The notes: a model not told the origin generated them from the sequence alone. Shown: positions 22,166-30,553, counted from the stretch's first letter. The stretch: 64,000 nucleotides of DNA from JAIYDJ01 sp031400505 (GCA_031400505.1 JANNPZ010000078.1:62001-126000); one strand, 5' to 3'. A program made the numbers and translations.

Positions 22166-25087
22166 TCACCCCAACACCGCGTCGCACCGCGCACATGTAT
22201 GCGCATGCTTGTGGCTGCCCACATCCGGCAGGATCTTCCAGCAGCGCTGACATTTTTCGCCCTCTGCCATCTCGAACACGACGCCGACCCCGGCCACGTC
22301 CGGCAAGCGAAACGCCTCTGCCGGCACCGGGTCCTGCGTCACCAAAATCCCCGACGTGATGCACAGATCGGCAAATTCTGCCCCCCGCACCGCCATCAGC
22401 ATCGCAGCGTCCTCGACATGCACGACCGGGGCCGCTTCCAGGCTCGCCCCGATCACCTTGGCCGTCCGCTGTACCTCCAGCGCTGCCGTCACCACGCGCC
22501 GCACCTGCCGAAGCTGCGCCCATTTCGCAGCCAGCGCATCGTCACGCCACCCTGCGGGCGTCTGCGGCATGTCCATCAGATGCACCGACGACTCCTCACC
22601 CGGGAAACGGCACAACCAGACTTCCTCCATGGTGAACACAAGAACCGGGGCAAGCCAGGTGACCAGCCGGTGGAACAACAGATCAAGCACGGTGCGCGCC
22701 GCCCGCCGGGTCAGACTGCCCGGCGCATCGCAGTAAAGCGCGTCCTTGCGGATATCGAAATAGACCGCCGACAGGTCGGTCGTGGCAAAGGTGAACAGCT
22801 TTTGAAAAACGCCCTGAAATTCAAAGGCCGAATAGCCGCTGCGCACCTCGCCGTCCAGTTCTGCCAACCGGTGCAGCACCCACCGCTCCAACTCCGGCAT
22901 GTCCGCCGCATCCACCCGCTCGGCATCGGTGAACCCGGCAAGGTTGCCCAACATGAAGCGCAGCGTGTTGCGCAGGCGGCGATAGCTGTCTGCGGTGCCT
23001 TTCAGGATTTCACGGCCGATCCGCTGATCAGCGGTGAAGTCGGTCTGCGCCACCCAAAGCCGCAGAATATCCGCGCCGTATTCGTCGATGATCTCTTGCG
23101 GGGCAATGGTATTGCCGATCGATTTGGACATCTTCATGCCCTTTTCGTCCAGCGTAAAGCCATGCGTGGCAACCGCGCGATAGGGCGCACGCCCGATCGT
23201 ACCGCAGGCCTGCAACATCGAGGAATGGAACCATCCGCGATGTTGATCGGTTCCCTCCAGATAGAGGTCCGCGATCCCGTCCGGGCTGCCGTCAGCCCGG
23301 TCACGCAGCACGAATGCATGGGTTGATCCGCTGTCAAACCACACATCCAGCACGTCGAACACTTGCGTATACGCTCGCGGATCGTGCAACCCGCCCAAGA
23401 CCCGTTCCTTGAAATCCGCCGCATACCAGATGTCCGCGCCGTGACCTTCGAATTCATCCCTGATGCGGGCGTTCACGGCGACATCACGCAAAAGGAAATC
23501 AGGATCCGTGGGTTGCGCGCCGGTCTTGACAAAACACGTTAAGGGCACGCCCCAGGCCCGCTGCCGCGAAAGCACCCAATCAGGCCGCGCCGCGATCATC
23601 GAATACAATCGGTTGCGCCCCATGGCCGGCGTCCACTCTACCAATGTATCGATGCTGGTCAGCGCCCGTTCCCGGATCGTCGCGCCATGCGCATCCATCC
23701 CGTCGCCAAGCGGCTTGTCGATGGCGACAAACCACTGCGGCGTGTTGCGATAGATCAAGGGGGCTTTCGAACGCCATGAATGCGGATAGGAATGCTTCAG
23801 CTTGCCCTTGGCAAAAAGCGCCCCGGTATAGGCCAACTGCTTGATGACCGACACGTTCGCCGGTCCCTCTTTCCCCTCAGGCGTCAAGATCGCCTGCCCC
23901 CCGAACAGCGGCAGCGATGCCCGGTAAGACCCGTCCGGCTCGACGTTATAGGTCATCGGCAGCTTGAACTTCACGCCCATCTGATAGTCGTCATCGCCAT
24001 GCGACGGTGCCGTATGCACAAACCCCGTGCCCGCATCATCCGTCACATGCTCGCCCGGCAGCATCGGCACGTCATAGTCCCACTCTGCCTCGCCGCCCTC
24101 GATCCCGCGGAACGGATGCGCACAAACCAGCCCTGCCAGATCTTCGGCGCTCACATCACAAAGCCGCCGCACCATCTCGGGCCCCGCAAGCTTCGCCTTG
24201 GCAAACACCTCCTCGGCCAGCTTGTCCGCCACCAGAACCCGCTCGCCGATGGTCACCGGCGCATCTGCAGCGCGCCAGATAACCTCGTACAATCCATAGG
24301 AAATCCCCGGTCCGAAACTGATCGCCCGGTTCTGCGGGATGGTCCACGGCGTCGTGGTCCAGATCAGCACACAGGCTTTCATCTTGGCAAAAATATCCCC
24401 GCCGGAGGCTCCACCGTAAACCACCGGAAACCGCACCCAGACCATATGGCTGGTCACGTCGTGATACTCGACCTCGGCCTCGGCCAGCGCGGTCTTTTCC
24501 ACCGGCGACCACATCACCGGCTTTGATCCCTGATACAGCGACCCGTTCATCACGAACTTCATGAACTCGTCGGCAATGACCGCCTCGGCGTGATAGGCCA
24601 TGGTCAGATACGGATCGGCCCAGTTGCCCGACACCCCCAACCGCTTGAATTCAGCCCGCTGCACATCGACCCAGCCTTCGGCGAACCGCCGACACTCGGC
24701 GCGGAAATCGACTATGTCCACCGCGTCCTTGTCCAGCCCGCGGGCCCGGTACTGCTCTTCGATCTTCCACTCGATCGGCAAGCCGTGACAATCCCAGCCG
24801 GGCACGAACCGCGCGTCATGGCCCATCATCTGCTGCGAGCGGACCACCATGTCCTTCAGCGTCTTGTTCAGCGCGTGCCCGATATGCAGATGCCCGTTGG
24901 CGTAGGGCGGCCCGTCGTGGAACACGAACGGCACCCGGCCGGTCTTCTCTCGCAACCGGTCATAGATCCCGATCCGCTCCCACCGTGCCAGCCACTCAGG
25001 CTCGCGGGCGGGCAGGCCGGCGCGCATCGGAAATTCGGTTTCGGGCAGAAAAACACTGTCGCGGTAGTCAAGCGTTTCGGCAGACAT
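22166..25087 (-). CDS. ileS: Isoleucyl-tRNA synthetase IleS
   Basis: This class I aminoacyl-tRNA synthetase (973 residues) charges tRNA-Ile. The HIGH motif appears in GHLHIGHALNK near residue 66, KMSKS in GMKMSKSIGN near 650, the editing-domain motif IWTTTPWTIP near 240, and the C-terminal zinc finger KCQRCWKILPDVGSHKHAHTCARC near the end. The start at 25087 (MSAETLDYRD) is chosen over a longer reading because upstream residues are low-complexity. An unusual feature is residues 226-237 (about ASGGDIFAKMK), encoded by an in-frame copy of the dispersed repeat found elsewhere between genes. Confidence 0.97.
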   Translation of the reverse strand: MSAETLDYRDSVFLPETEFPMRAGLPAREPEWLARWERIGIYDRLREKTGRVPFVFHDGPPYANGHLHIGHALNKTLKDMVVRSQQMMGHDARFVPGWDCHGLPIEWKIEEQYRARGLDKDAVDIVDFRAECRRFAEGWVDVQRAEFKRLGVSGNWADPYLTMAYHAEAVIADEFMKFVMNGSLYQGSKPVMWSPVEKTALAEAEVEYHDVTSHMVWVRFPVVYGGASGGDIFAKMKACVLIWTTTPWTIPQNRAISFGPGISYGLYEVIWRAADAPVTIGERVLVADKLAEEVFAKAKLAGPEMVRRLCDVSAEDLAGLVCAHPFRGIEGGEAEWDYDVPMLPGEHVTDDAGTGFVHTAPSHGDDDYQMGVKFKLPMTYNVEPDGSYRASLPLFGGQAILTPEGKEGPANVSVIKQLAYTGALFAKGKLKHSYPHSWRSKAPLIYRNTPQWFVAIDKPLGDGMDAHGATIRERALTSIDTLVEWTPAMGRNRLYSMIAARPDWVLSRQRAWGVPLTCFVKTGAQPTDPDFLLRDVAVNARIRDEFEGHGADIWYAADFKERVLGGLHDPRAYTQVFDVLDVWFDSGSTHAFVLRDRADGSPDGIADLYLEGTDQHRGWFHSSMLQACGTIGRAPYRAVATHGFTLDEKGMKMSKSIGNTIAPQEIIDEYGADILRLWVAQTDFTADQRIGREILKGTADSYRRLRNTLRFMLGNLAGFTDAERVDAADMPELERWVLHRLAELDGEVRSGYSAFEFQGVFQKLFTFATTDLSAVYFDIRKDALYCDAPGSLTRRAARTVLDLLFHRLVTWLAPVLVFTMEEVWLCRFPGEESSVHLMDMPQTPAGWRDDALAAKWAQLRQVRRVVTAALEVQRTAKVIGASLEAAPVVHVEDAAMLMAVRGAEFADLCITSGILVTQDPVPAEAFRLPDVAGVGVVFEMAEGEKCQRCWKILPDVGSHKHAHTCARCDAVLG
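24377..24412 (-). repeat. Dispersed repeat, copy 2, inside the ileS coding sequence
   Basis: This 36-base segment matches the right arm of the intergenic inverted pair (29433-29468) at 34 of 36 positions. Read in the ileS frame it encodes GASGGDIFAKMK. The two differing bases replace the in-frame TGA present in the intergenic copy with TTT, so the element is translatable here. Confidence 0.85.
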
Positions 25088-25306
25088 CTGGGGTATCCTT
25101 TGAAATGGGAAGGGTGCGCAGCGCGCAGCGGGCAAACAGCGGCTCCCGGCGCGGGATTTCAGCGCGCCGGGCCGGTAATTCGCCGTATGATCATCAGATG
25201 CCCAAACATGGCCGCGTTATAAGCCGGCCTCGGCGCGGCGTCCAGCGGTCCACGGGTTTACAGACCCGCGCGCCGCACTAAACTCGGAGAAGGACAGGAG
25301 TGACCG

Positions 25307-25684
25307 ATGAAAGAACCATCCGTAAACGTGCTGGGCACCGCCCTCGAAACCTGCAGCACCGCACCGCTAACCGGATTTTTCCGTAACGGCTGCTGCGACA
25401 CCGGCCCGATGGATCGCGGGTTGCACACCGTCTGCGCCGTCATGACGGCCGAATTCCTTGCGCTGTCGAAATACCTCGGCAACGACCTGTCCACCCCGCG
25501 CCTTGAGTTCGGTTTTGCCGGCCTGAACCCCGGCGACCGCTGGTGCCTGTGCGCCACCCGGTTCCTGCAGGCCCATGACGAAGGGGCGGCGCCGCGCGTC
25601 AACCTTGCCGCCACCCATGCGAGGACTCTGGATATCGTCCCGCTCGCAGTGCTGCAAAGCTACGTTGTGGACGTCGCCCCATAA
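25307..25684 (+). CDS. DUF2237-family protein
   Basis: This 125-residue cytoplasmic protein has a good AGGAG ribosome site. Family-typical strings are VNVLGTALETCSTAPLTGFFRNGCCDTG, GLHTVCAVMTAEFLALSK, GNDLSTP and GDRWCLCATRFLQA. DUF2237 proteins are widespread, small and cysteine-containing, and have no assigned activity. The gene is divergent from ileS and convergent with the acidic secreted protein at 25743, and it appears to be transcribed alone. Confidence 0.9.
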   Translation: MKEPSVNVLGTALETCSTAPLTGFFRNGCCDTGPMDRGLHTVCAVMTAEFLALSKYLGNDLSTPRLEFGFAGLNPGDRWCLCATRFLQAHDEGAAPRVNLAATHARTLDIVPLAVLQSYVVDVAP

Positions 25685-25697
25685 GAGTGCGGGAAAC

Positions 25698-25720
25698 GGG
25701 GCGGCATCATTGGCCGCCCC
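25698..25720 (+). terminator. Hairpin between convergent DUF2237 and acidic-protein genes
   Basis: GGGGCGGC (25698-25705) pairs with GCCGCCCC (25713-25720) around a 7-base loop. No T-run follows on either strand, so intrinsic termination is only plausible. Confidence 0.45.
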
Positions 25721-25742
25721 GCACCCCGAGATCACCCGAAGA

Positions 25743-26087
25743 TCAGTCGTCGCTGCCTTCGCCCTCGCCTTCGCCGCCACCTTCGCCGCCACCTTCGCCA
25801 CCGTCATCGTCCTGGTCGTCATTCTGGTCGTCGTGTTCGTCCTGATCATCCTCCTGGTCGTCGTCCCGGTCGTCGTCTGCATTCAGGCCGCGCGGGAGCA
25901 GCGGGGCAGCCTGCGCCAGCAAGATCGCGCCCGCATCGGTCACCGCAGGGGCGGCCTCGGGCAGGGTCCCGAACAGACCAAACATCGGCACAAATTCACC
26001 GCCCAGCGGCGCATCGGTCTGCACTGCTGCATACCCGATCCCGGCAAGAGTCATGACCAGCGCAGTCGTCGTTGCAAAGAGTTTCAT
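25743..26087 (-). CDS. Small secreted protein with extreme Asp/Glu/Gly tail
   Basis: This protein of 114 residues has a Sec signal peptide (MKLFATTTALVMTLAGIGYAA), a short mature region (VPMFGLFGTLPEAAPAVTDAG) and a tail from about residue 70 made almost only of Asp, Gln, Glu, Gly and Ser (DDDRDDDQEDDQDEHDD, then GGEGGGEGG repeats). A clear GAGGAG ribosome site precedes the ATG at 26087. The tail should be disordered and strongly negative, able to bind cations. The function is unknown. It is the last gene of a leftward group (27823 to 25743) with two PepSY-like acidic proteins and a membrane LuxR-type regulator. Confidence 0.75.
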   Translation of the reverse strand: MKLFATTTALVMTLAGIGYAAVQTDAPLGGEFVPMFGLFGTLPEAAPAVTDAGAILLAQAAPLLPRGLNADDDRDDDQEDDQDEHDDQNDDQDDDGGEGGGEGGGEGEGEGSDD

Positions 26088-26261
26088 CTTCGTCTCCTCG
26101 GTTTCGCCGGCCCTCGGGCCGTGCTGTTGCACAGGTTGGCAAGGCACCCGCCCCGCCCTCCAGCCGCCCCGTCGTCTGCCTGGACATGTCTCGGGGCGAT
26201 CATGCACAAACAACGCCATTGGGCGCCGCCTATTCCCGCCATGTCGGATTTCTTCGCGGCC

Positions 26262-26780
26262 CTAGGCCGCCGATTGCGGCAGCTTGGGCCGCAGCGCGCC
26301 ATCATCGCGCATCAGATCGTCGATGAACAGCGACAGCAATTGCGACCGCCCCGTAACCCCCGCCTTGCGATAGATCGCATTGGTTTGCGCTTTGACCGTG
26401 CCCTCCGACGTCGCGCGCAGGCTGGCAATCTCGGCGGTAGACATCCCCTTGATCGCAAACAGCGCCACGTCGCGTTCCGCCGGGGTCAGCGCCCATTCGC
26501 CAAACCGCTCTTCCAAGAGCCCCATGAACGCCCCCGATGCGCGTCGCAGCCGATCTTCGGCGTCGTTGCGCTCGCGCAAGGTCTGGCGAAACAGGACGAC
26601 ACCCAAGGTCAGGCCGATCAGCAGCCCGATCACGGCGCCGATTTCCATCAGCTCGCGGGTTTCCCAAGACAGCGGGCCGGGCAATATCGACATCGTGGCC
26701 GACAGGATATCCGCCACAAAGAACAGGGTGCACAGCACTTGCAGCACCAGCAAAACCAACAGCGCAATGCGACGGCGCAT
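26262..26780 (-). CDS. Membrane-anchored LuxR-type (GerE HTH) regulator
   Basis: This protein of 172 residues starts with two predicted membrane helices (IALLVLLVLQVLCTLFFVADIL and IGAVIGLLIGLTLGVVLF), followed by a short coiled linker and a C-terminal GerE helix-turn-helix (LTPAERDVALFAIKGMSTAEIA then TVKAQTNAIYRKAGVTGRSQLL). It has no receiver or ligand domain, so it may be a one-component regulator sensing the membrane or periplasm. A GTG start at 26822 would add 14 residues. The ATG at 26780 sits right before the first helix. Its neighbours are three secreted Asp-rich proteins, which are plausible targets or signals. Confidence 0.8.
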   Translation of the reverse strand: MRRRIALLVLLVLQVLCTLFFVADILSATMSILPGPLSWETRELMEIGAVIGLLIGLTLGVVLFRQTLRERNDAEDRLRRASGAFMGLLEERFGEWALTPAERDVALFAIKGMSTAEIASLRATSEGTVKAQTNAIYRKAGVTGRSQLLSLFIDDLMRDDGALRPKLPQSAA

Positions 26781-26848
26781 CTTACGCAACGGCGTGCCAG
26801 CGGCAGCTTTGAGGCGTCGCACCGATTGTTGCCGCGCGGTTCTTCATG

Positions 26849-27277
26849 TCAATTGTCTGTGCTGTCATCTCTGGCATCCTGGCGGTCGTCCCTGGCATCC
26901 TGCCGGTCATCCTGTGCATCCTCGCGTGCATCGACATTGGTTTCGACCCTGTCCTGGACCCTGTCCCGGACGGCGTCAGTGACGGCCTCTTTCACGGAAA
27001 GAGTGATGTCCGCAGCGGTCATCTGACCATTTTCGTCCAGCCACAAATCGCGCAGAATCTCACCGGTATTGGGGTTCAGGATGATTTCCCGGGACGTGCC
27101 GTTGCGGGTACCCGTCACCCGGACCCTGCCCAACCAGGTTCCATCGATCGTCACCGAGACAAAGCCAAGCCGCGTCATCTGCAACGCAATGTCTTCAGCC
27201 AAACTCTGGGCAGAGGCCGGTTGTGCGGCCAGAAACCCTGCCAACAGCAGGGAAAGCAACTTTGGATGTCTCAGCAT
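26849..27277 (-). CDS. Secreted PepSY-like protein with acidic repeat tail
   Basis: This 142-residue protein has a signal peptide (MLRHPKLLSLLLAGFLAAQPASA) and a PepSY-like fold region (ALQMTRLGFVSVTIDGTWLGRVRVTGTRNGTSREIILNPNTGEILRD). The C-terminal tail is built of DARDDRQ-type repeats (DAREDAQDDRQDARDDRQDA). The repeat is also visible in the DNA as near-identical 21-base units around 26873-26914. The PepSY part is thought to bind or inhibit proteases or interact with the membrane. A longer start at 27304 is possible. It lies between the PepSY protein at 27377 and the LuxR-type gene in the same direction. Confidence 0.72.
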   Translation of the reverse strand: MLRHPKLLSLLLAGFLAAQPASAQSLAEDIALQMTRLGFVSVTIDGTWLGRVRVTGTRNGTSREIILNPNTGEILRDLWLDENGQMTAADITLSVKEAVTDAVRDRVQDRVETNVDAREDAQDDRQDARDDRQDARDDSTDN

Positions 27278-27376
27278 GGCGCAGTGTCCATTGATTTCTG
27301 CCATCTTGATCCAGAAAGGTGCGGCCCGGCAAGCCCGGACCGCCCAAGTGTCTTGAGTTCACAAAGCGATCACGCC

Positions 27377-27823
27377 TTAATCGTCGGACGACTCCGAGCT
27401 GTCGCTGTCCGCGCCGTCATCGCCGCTGTCATCCCCGCTGTCGTCCTGATCATCATCCTGATCGTCATCCTGATCGTCGTCCCGATCATCCTGACGATCG
27501 TCGCGGCGGTCCTCACGGCGGTCCTCACGGCGGTCTTCGCGGCGGTCTTGACGACGGTCGTCCAACAGATCGTCATCGCCCGGACCGATCGCCTCGATTT
27601 CACTTTTCACGACCTCGCCGGTGGACCTGTCATAGACGTTCTCCAGCTTCTGGCCGTCCTTGACCGCTTCGATCTTGACCAGATTGGGCCCGCTCTTGAC
27701 CTCGGTGACGGTATAGCCGTCCGCCTGCAGGCCCTCGACAAGGGTCCGCGTATCGACGGCGGCCTGCGCCACAACCGTGGAAAGCAGCACGATAGCCGTC
27801 GCGGTGGTCATCAGTTTCTTCAT
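27377..27823 (-). CDS. Secreted PepSY-domain protein with DRRE repeats and Asp-rich tail
   Basis: This protein (148 residues) has a signal peptide (MKKLMTTATAIVLLSTVVAQA), a PepSY domain (VEGLQADGYTVTEVKSGPNL, then VYDRSTGEVVKSE) and a low-complexity C-terminal half: four DRRE-type units followed by DDQDDDQDDDQ and SGDDSGDD. The start has an AGGAGA site at the right distance. The DRRE part is encoded by a 12-bp tandem repeat (27505-27564), so tail length may vary between strains. It is the first gene of the leftward acidic-protein cluster. Family knowledge suggests an extracytoplasmic role. The actual partner is unknown. Confidence 0.8.
   Translation of the reverse strand: MKKLMTTATAIVLLSTVVAQAAVDTRTLVEGLQADGYTVTEVKSGPNLVKIEAVKDGQKLENVYDRSTGEVVKSEIEAIGPGDDDLLDDRRQDRREDRREDRREDRRDDRQDDRDDDQDDDQDDDQDDSGDDSGDDGADSDSSESSDD
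27505..27564 (+). repeat. 12-bp tandem repeat encoding DRRE units
   Basis: Units begin at 27505, 27517, 27529 and 27541, with a diverged one at 27553. The first two are GGCGGTCCTCAC and the next two GGCGGTCTTCGC and GGCGGTCTTGAC. The period of 12 keeps the frame of the PepSY protein. Confidence 0.9.
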
Positions 27824-28041
27824 GTCCGTGTCTCCTGTGATGCCGAATGTCGGCGTTGGGTGCGACAGGGCAGCGGTGCCGCCCGTCGCCACCGGATGTC
27901 GGTGGCAAGACCAGAAGGCGACGTTTGGGACCATTCGTATACTGGCGCCGGGTTTAGGAAAGCGGTCCTACCTCGCCGGTTTGTGCCGCTAAACTCAGGT
28001 TTATGCCGGGGTTATGGACGCCCTCAGGGCCATCAATGCAA

Positions 28042-28063
28042 AAAAGGGGCCGAGGCCCCTTTT
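28042..28063 (-). terminator. Terminator after trpB
   Basis: GGGGCC (28046-28051) and GGCCCC (28054-28059) form a stem with A-rich and T-rich flanks. Read leftward from trpB the stem is followed by six T residues. It lies about 30 bases past the trpB stop. Confidence 0.8.
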
Positions 28064-28088
28064 CCGTGCCACCCACCGTCGCGGCAAA

Positions 28089-29321
28089 TCAGACTTTCAT
28101 GTCCTGACCCAGATGTTTGGCCACCGTAAAGATGTCCTTGTCGCCGCGCCCGCACATGTTCATCACGATGATATGGTCCGCCGGCAGACCCGGCGCGATC
28201 TTCATCACATGCGCCAACGCGTGTGCAGGCTCCAGTGCCGGGATGATTCCCTCCAGCTTGCAGCACAGCTGAAACGCCTCCAGCGCCTCGGCATCGGTGA
28301 TCGAGACGTATTTCGCCCGGCCCGTGTCGTGCAGCCAGGCATGCTCCGGCCCGATACCCGGGTAATCCAGACCGGCAGAGATCGAGAATCCCTCAAGAAT
28401 CTGCCCATCCAGGTCCTGCAAAAGGTAAGTTCTGTTACCATGCAACACCCCAGGACGCCCCCCGGTCAGGGACGCACAATGCTGCATCCGGTCGTCGACG
28501 CCCTTGCCGCCCGCCTCGACCCCGATGATGTTCACCGACGGGTCGTCAAGGAACGGATAAAACAGCCCTATGGCGTTCGACCCACCGCCGATCGCGGCAA
28601 TCAGCGTGTCGGGCAGCCGCCCTTCGCCCTCTTGCTCGGCCATCTGCCAGCGGACCTCTTTCCCGATGATCGACTGGAAATCGCGCACCATCGCCGGATA
28701 GGGATGCGGCCCCGCGACCGTGCCGATGCAATAGAACGTGTCGCGCACATTGGTCACCCAGTCGCGCAACGCATCGTTCATCGCGTCCTTCAGCGTGCCG
28801 CGACCGGAGGTGACCGGGATCACCTCGGCCCCCAACAGCTTCATCCGGAACACGTTGGGGGCCTGGCGTTCCACATCATGCGCGCCCATGTAGACCACGC
28901 ATTGCAACCCGAACTTGGCACAGACCGTGGCGGTCGCCACCCCATGCTGCCCCGCGCCGGTTTCCGCGATGATGCGGGTCTTGCCCATCCGCCGCGCCAG
29001 AATGATCTGCCCCAGCACGTTGTTGATCTTGTGCGCGCCGGTGTGGTTCAACTCGTCGCGCTTCAGATAGATTTTCGCACCGCCCAAATGGCGGGTCAGG
29101 CGTTCGGAGAAGTAAAGTGGGCTCGGCCGGCCGACGTAATGCTTCCACAACCAGTCCATCTCGGCCCAGAATGCCGGATCGGTCTTGGCGAAATCATAGC
29201 GCGCCTCAAGATCGAGGATCAGCGGCATCAGAGTCTCACTGACAAACCGTCCGCCGAACAGACCAAACCGACCCTGCTCGTCCGGCCCGGTCATGAAACT
29301 GTTTATTCCGTCTTCGGCCAT
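28089..29321 (-). CDS. trpB: Tryptophan synthase beta chain TrpB
   Basis: TrpB (410 residues) uses pyridoxal phosphate to join indole and serine into tryptophan. The PLP lysine is Lys98 in NHTGAHKINN. The glycine-rich phosphate loop is AIGGGSNAIG, and GAGQHGVATATV is also typical. The start ATG at 29321 (MAEDGINSFMTGPDEQGRFG) has a GGGGGT site and matches family N-termini. It follows trpF in the same direction after a 159-base gap that contains a large inverted repeat, which may weaken read-through. trpA is not in this window. Confidence 0.97.
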   Translation of the reverse strand: MAEDGINSFMTGPDEQGRFGLFGGRFVSETLMPLILDLEARYDFAKTDPAFWAEMDWLWKHYVGRPSPLYFSERLTRHLGGAKIYLKRDELNHTGAHKINNVLGQIILARRMGKTRIIAETGAGQHGVATATVCAKFGLQCVVYMGAHDVERQAPNVFRMKLLGAEVIPVTSGRGTLKDAMNDALRDWVTNVRDTFYCIGTVAGPHPYPAMVRDFQSIIGKEVRWQMAEQEGEGRLPDTLIAAIGGGSNAIGLFYPFLDDPSVNIIGVEAGGKGVDDRMQHCASLTGGRPGVLHGNRTYLLQDLDGQILEGFSISAGLDYPGIGPEHAWLHDTGRAKYVSITDAEALEAFQLCCKLEGIIPALEPAHALAHVMKIAPGLPADHIIVMNMCGRGDKDIFTVAKHLGQDMKV

Positions 29322-29381
29322 GATACCCCCCATTGTCACGCGTTGTTTACCGCAGCCCTCTGGCAATGAAAACTGCTGCGC

Positions 29382-29468
29382 ATTTCATCTTGGCTCAAAT
29401 ATCCCCCGCGGAGCGTTCTACAGAGGCTTCGGGAGCCTCCGGCGGGGATATTTGAGCCAAGATGAAAT
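29382..29468 (+). repeat. Long inverted repeat formed by two copies of the dispersed element
   Basis: Perfect 25-base arms lie at 29382-29406 (ATTTCATCTTGGCTCAAATA and five more) and 29444-29468, separated by 37 bases. Each arm is one copy of the dispersed element. It lies between trpF and trpB, where the transcript could fold into a strong hairpin. Confidence 0.93.
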
Positions 29469-29480
29469 CCGAGTTGTGGT

Positions 29481-30131
29481 TCAATCTGTCAGCGCCCGTG
29501 CAGCCGCCATGAATTCGCCGATCAGAGAATAGTCCTTCACGCCCGGCGCGCTTTCCACCCCAGACGACAGATCTACCTGTCGCGCACCGGTAAGACGCAC
29601 CGCCTCGGCCAGATTCCCAGACGTCAACCCGCCCGCCAGCATCCAAGGTCGAAGCCATTTTCGCCCCCACAGCAGCCGCCAGTCAAACGCCAGCCCGTTC
29701 CCCCCCGGCAATGCCTCGGATTTCGGCGGTTTGGCATCGATCAGCAGTTGATCCGCCACAAGAGAGTAGTCCATCAGGGCGGCAAGATCGCCTTCATCCG
29801 CGATCCCAAGCGCCTTCATCACCGGAAGACCATAGCGGGTGCGGACCTCCATTACGCGTTCGGGAGTTTCGCGTCCATGAAGCTGCAACATGTCCAGCGG
29901 CATGGCGTCGACAATCGCATCAAGCGTCGCATCATCGGCATCCACCACCAACGCCACTTTGGCCAGACCCGGCGGCGCTGCAAGTGTGGCCAAGGCTGCC
30001 TGTGCGAGTGTCACATACCGGACGCTTTTTTCAACGAACACGAACCCGGCATAGCCCGCACCGGCTGCAGCCACGGCACGGACATCTGCCGCCGACCGCA
30101 GCCCGCAAATCTTGACGCGAATCTGTCCCAT
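29481..30131 (-). CDS. trpF: Phosphoribosylanthranilate isomerase TrpF
   Basis: TrpF (216 residues) performs the Amadori rearrangement of phosphoribosylanthranilate in tryptophan synthesis, using a TIM barrel. The catalytic Cys is in VKICGLRSAADV near residue 9, and the general acid Asp and phosphate loops appear in WMLAGGLTSGNLAEAV and DLSSGVESAPGVKD. The start ATG overlaps the stop of the LapA-domain gene by one base (TAATG), so translation is coupled. It is followed by trpB after the inverted repeat. Confidence 0.96.
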   Translation of the reverse strand: MGQIRVKICGLRSAADVRAVAAAGAGYAGFVFVEKSVRYVTLAQAALATLAAPPGLAKVALVVDADDATLDAIVDAMPLDMLQLHGRETPERVMEVRTRYGLPVMKALGIADEGDLAALMDYSLVADQLLIDAKPPKSEALPGGNGLAFDWRLLWGRKWLRPWMLAGGLTSGNLAEAVRLTGARQVDLSSGVESAPGVKDYSLIGEFMAAARALTD

Positions 30132-30490
30132 TACCCGGTCTTGCGGCGATCCAGAATTGCCAACACATCGTCCTTCGGTGCGCCTTTGCTGTCGCGCAGA
30201 ACCGCCAGCTCACGCTCCAGCTTTCCGACTTCGCGTGACTTTACCGTAGCAGTCGTGCGGTGCTTGTATTCGCGAAACCACTCCCAGACAAAACCGATAA
30301 GCACTCCCGCCACGATGCCGCCAAAGATCACAAGAAACATCGGCACTTCGATCTGGCCGCCGAACCCCAATACCACTGCCATGTCTTCTGGCAGCATTCG
30401 CAAAGTGACCGGCGCGCGGTTGGCGATTGCGACGGTCACCAGCACAACTGCCAGCAGAGCAAGAAACAGATAGCGAAGATACCGGATCAT
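30131..30490 (-). CDS. LapA-domain (DUF1049) membrane protein
   Basis: This small inner-membrane protein (119 residues) has two helices (YLFLALLAVVLVTVAIANRAPVTL and VPMFLVIFGGIVAGVLIGFVWEW) and then a charged, coiled-coil-like cytoplasmic tail (VGKLERELAVLRDS). In enteric bacteria LapA-family proteins work with LapB in regulating lipopolysaccharide synthesis. That role is an extrapolation here. It sits between ihfB and trpF, a conserved position in Rhodobacterales, and overlaps the trpF start. Confidence 0.9.
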   Translation of the reverse strand: MIRYLRYLFLALLAVVLVTVAIANRAPVTLRMLPEDMAVVLGFGGQIEVPMFLVIFGGIVAGVLIGFVWEWFREYKHRTTATVKSREVGKLERELAVLRDSKGAPKDDVLAILDRRKTG

Positions 30491-30553
30491 GGGGCTACTC
30501 CTGCAAGCACTGCATTGACTATCGGCCGCCCGGTCGGGATGCGCAAGCGACGC

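Noticed and set aside
27401..27560. The repeats in the PepSY gene as a possible CRISPR array
   Set aside because: The period is 12 bases with no spacers, and it encodes in-frame DRRE and DDQ units of a secreted protein.
25575..28129. Long plus-strand open frames over the acidic-protein cluster (25575-27026 and 26846-28129)
   Set aside because: They arise from antisense reading of Asp/Glu-rich repeats, giving Val/Ile-rich strings. The minus-strand genes have signal peptides and ribosome sites.
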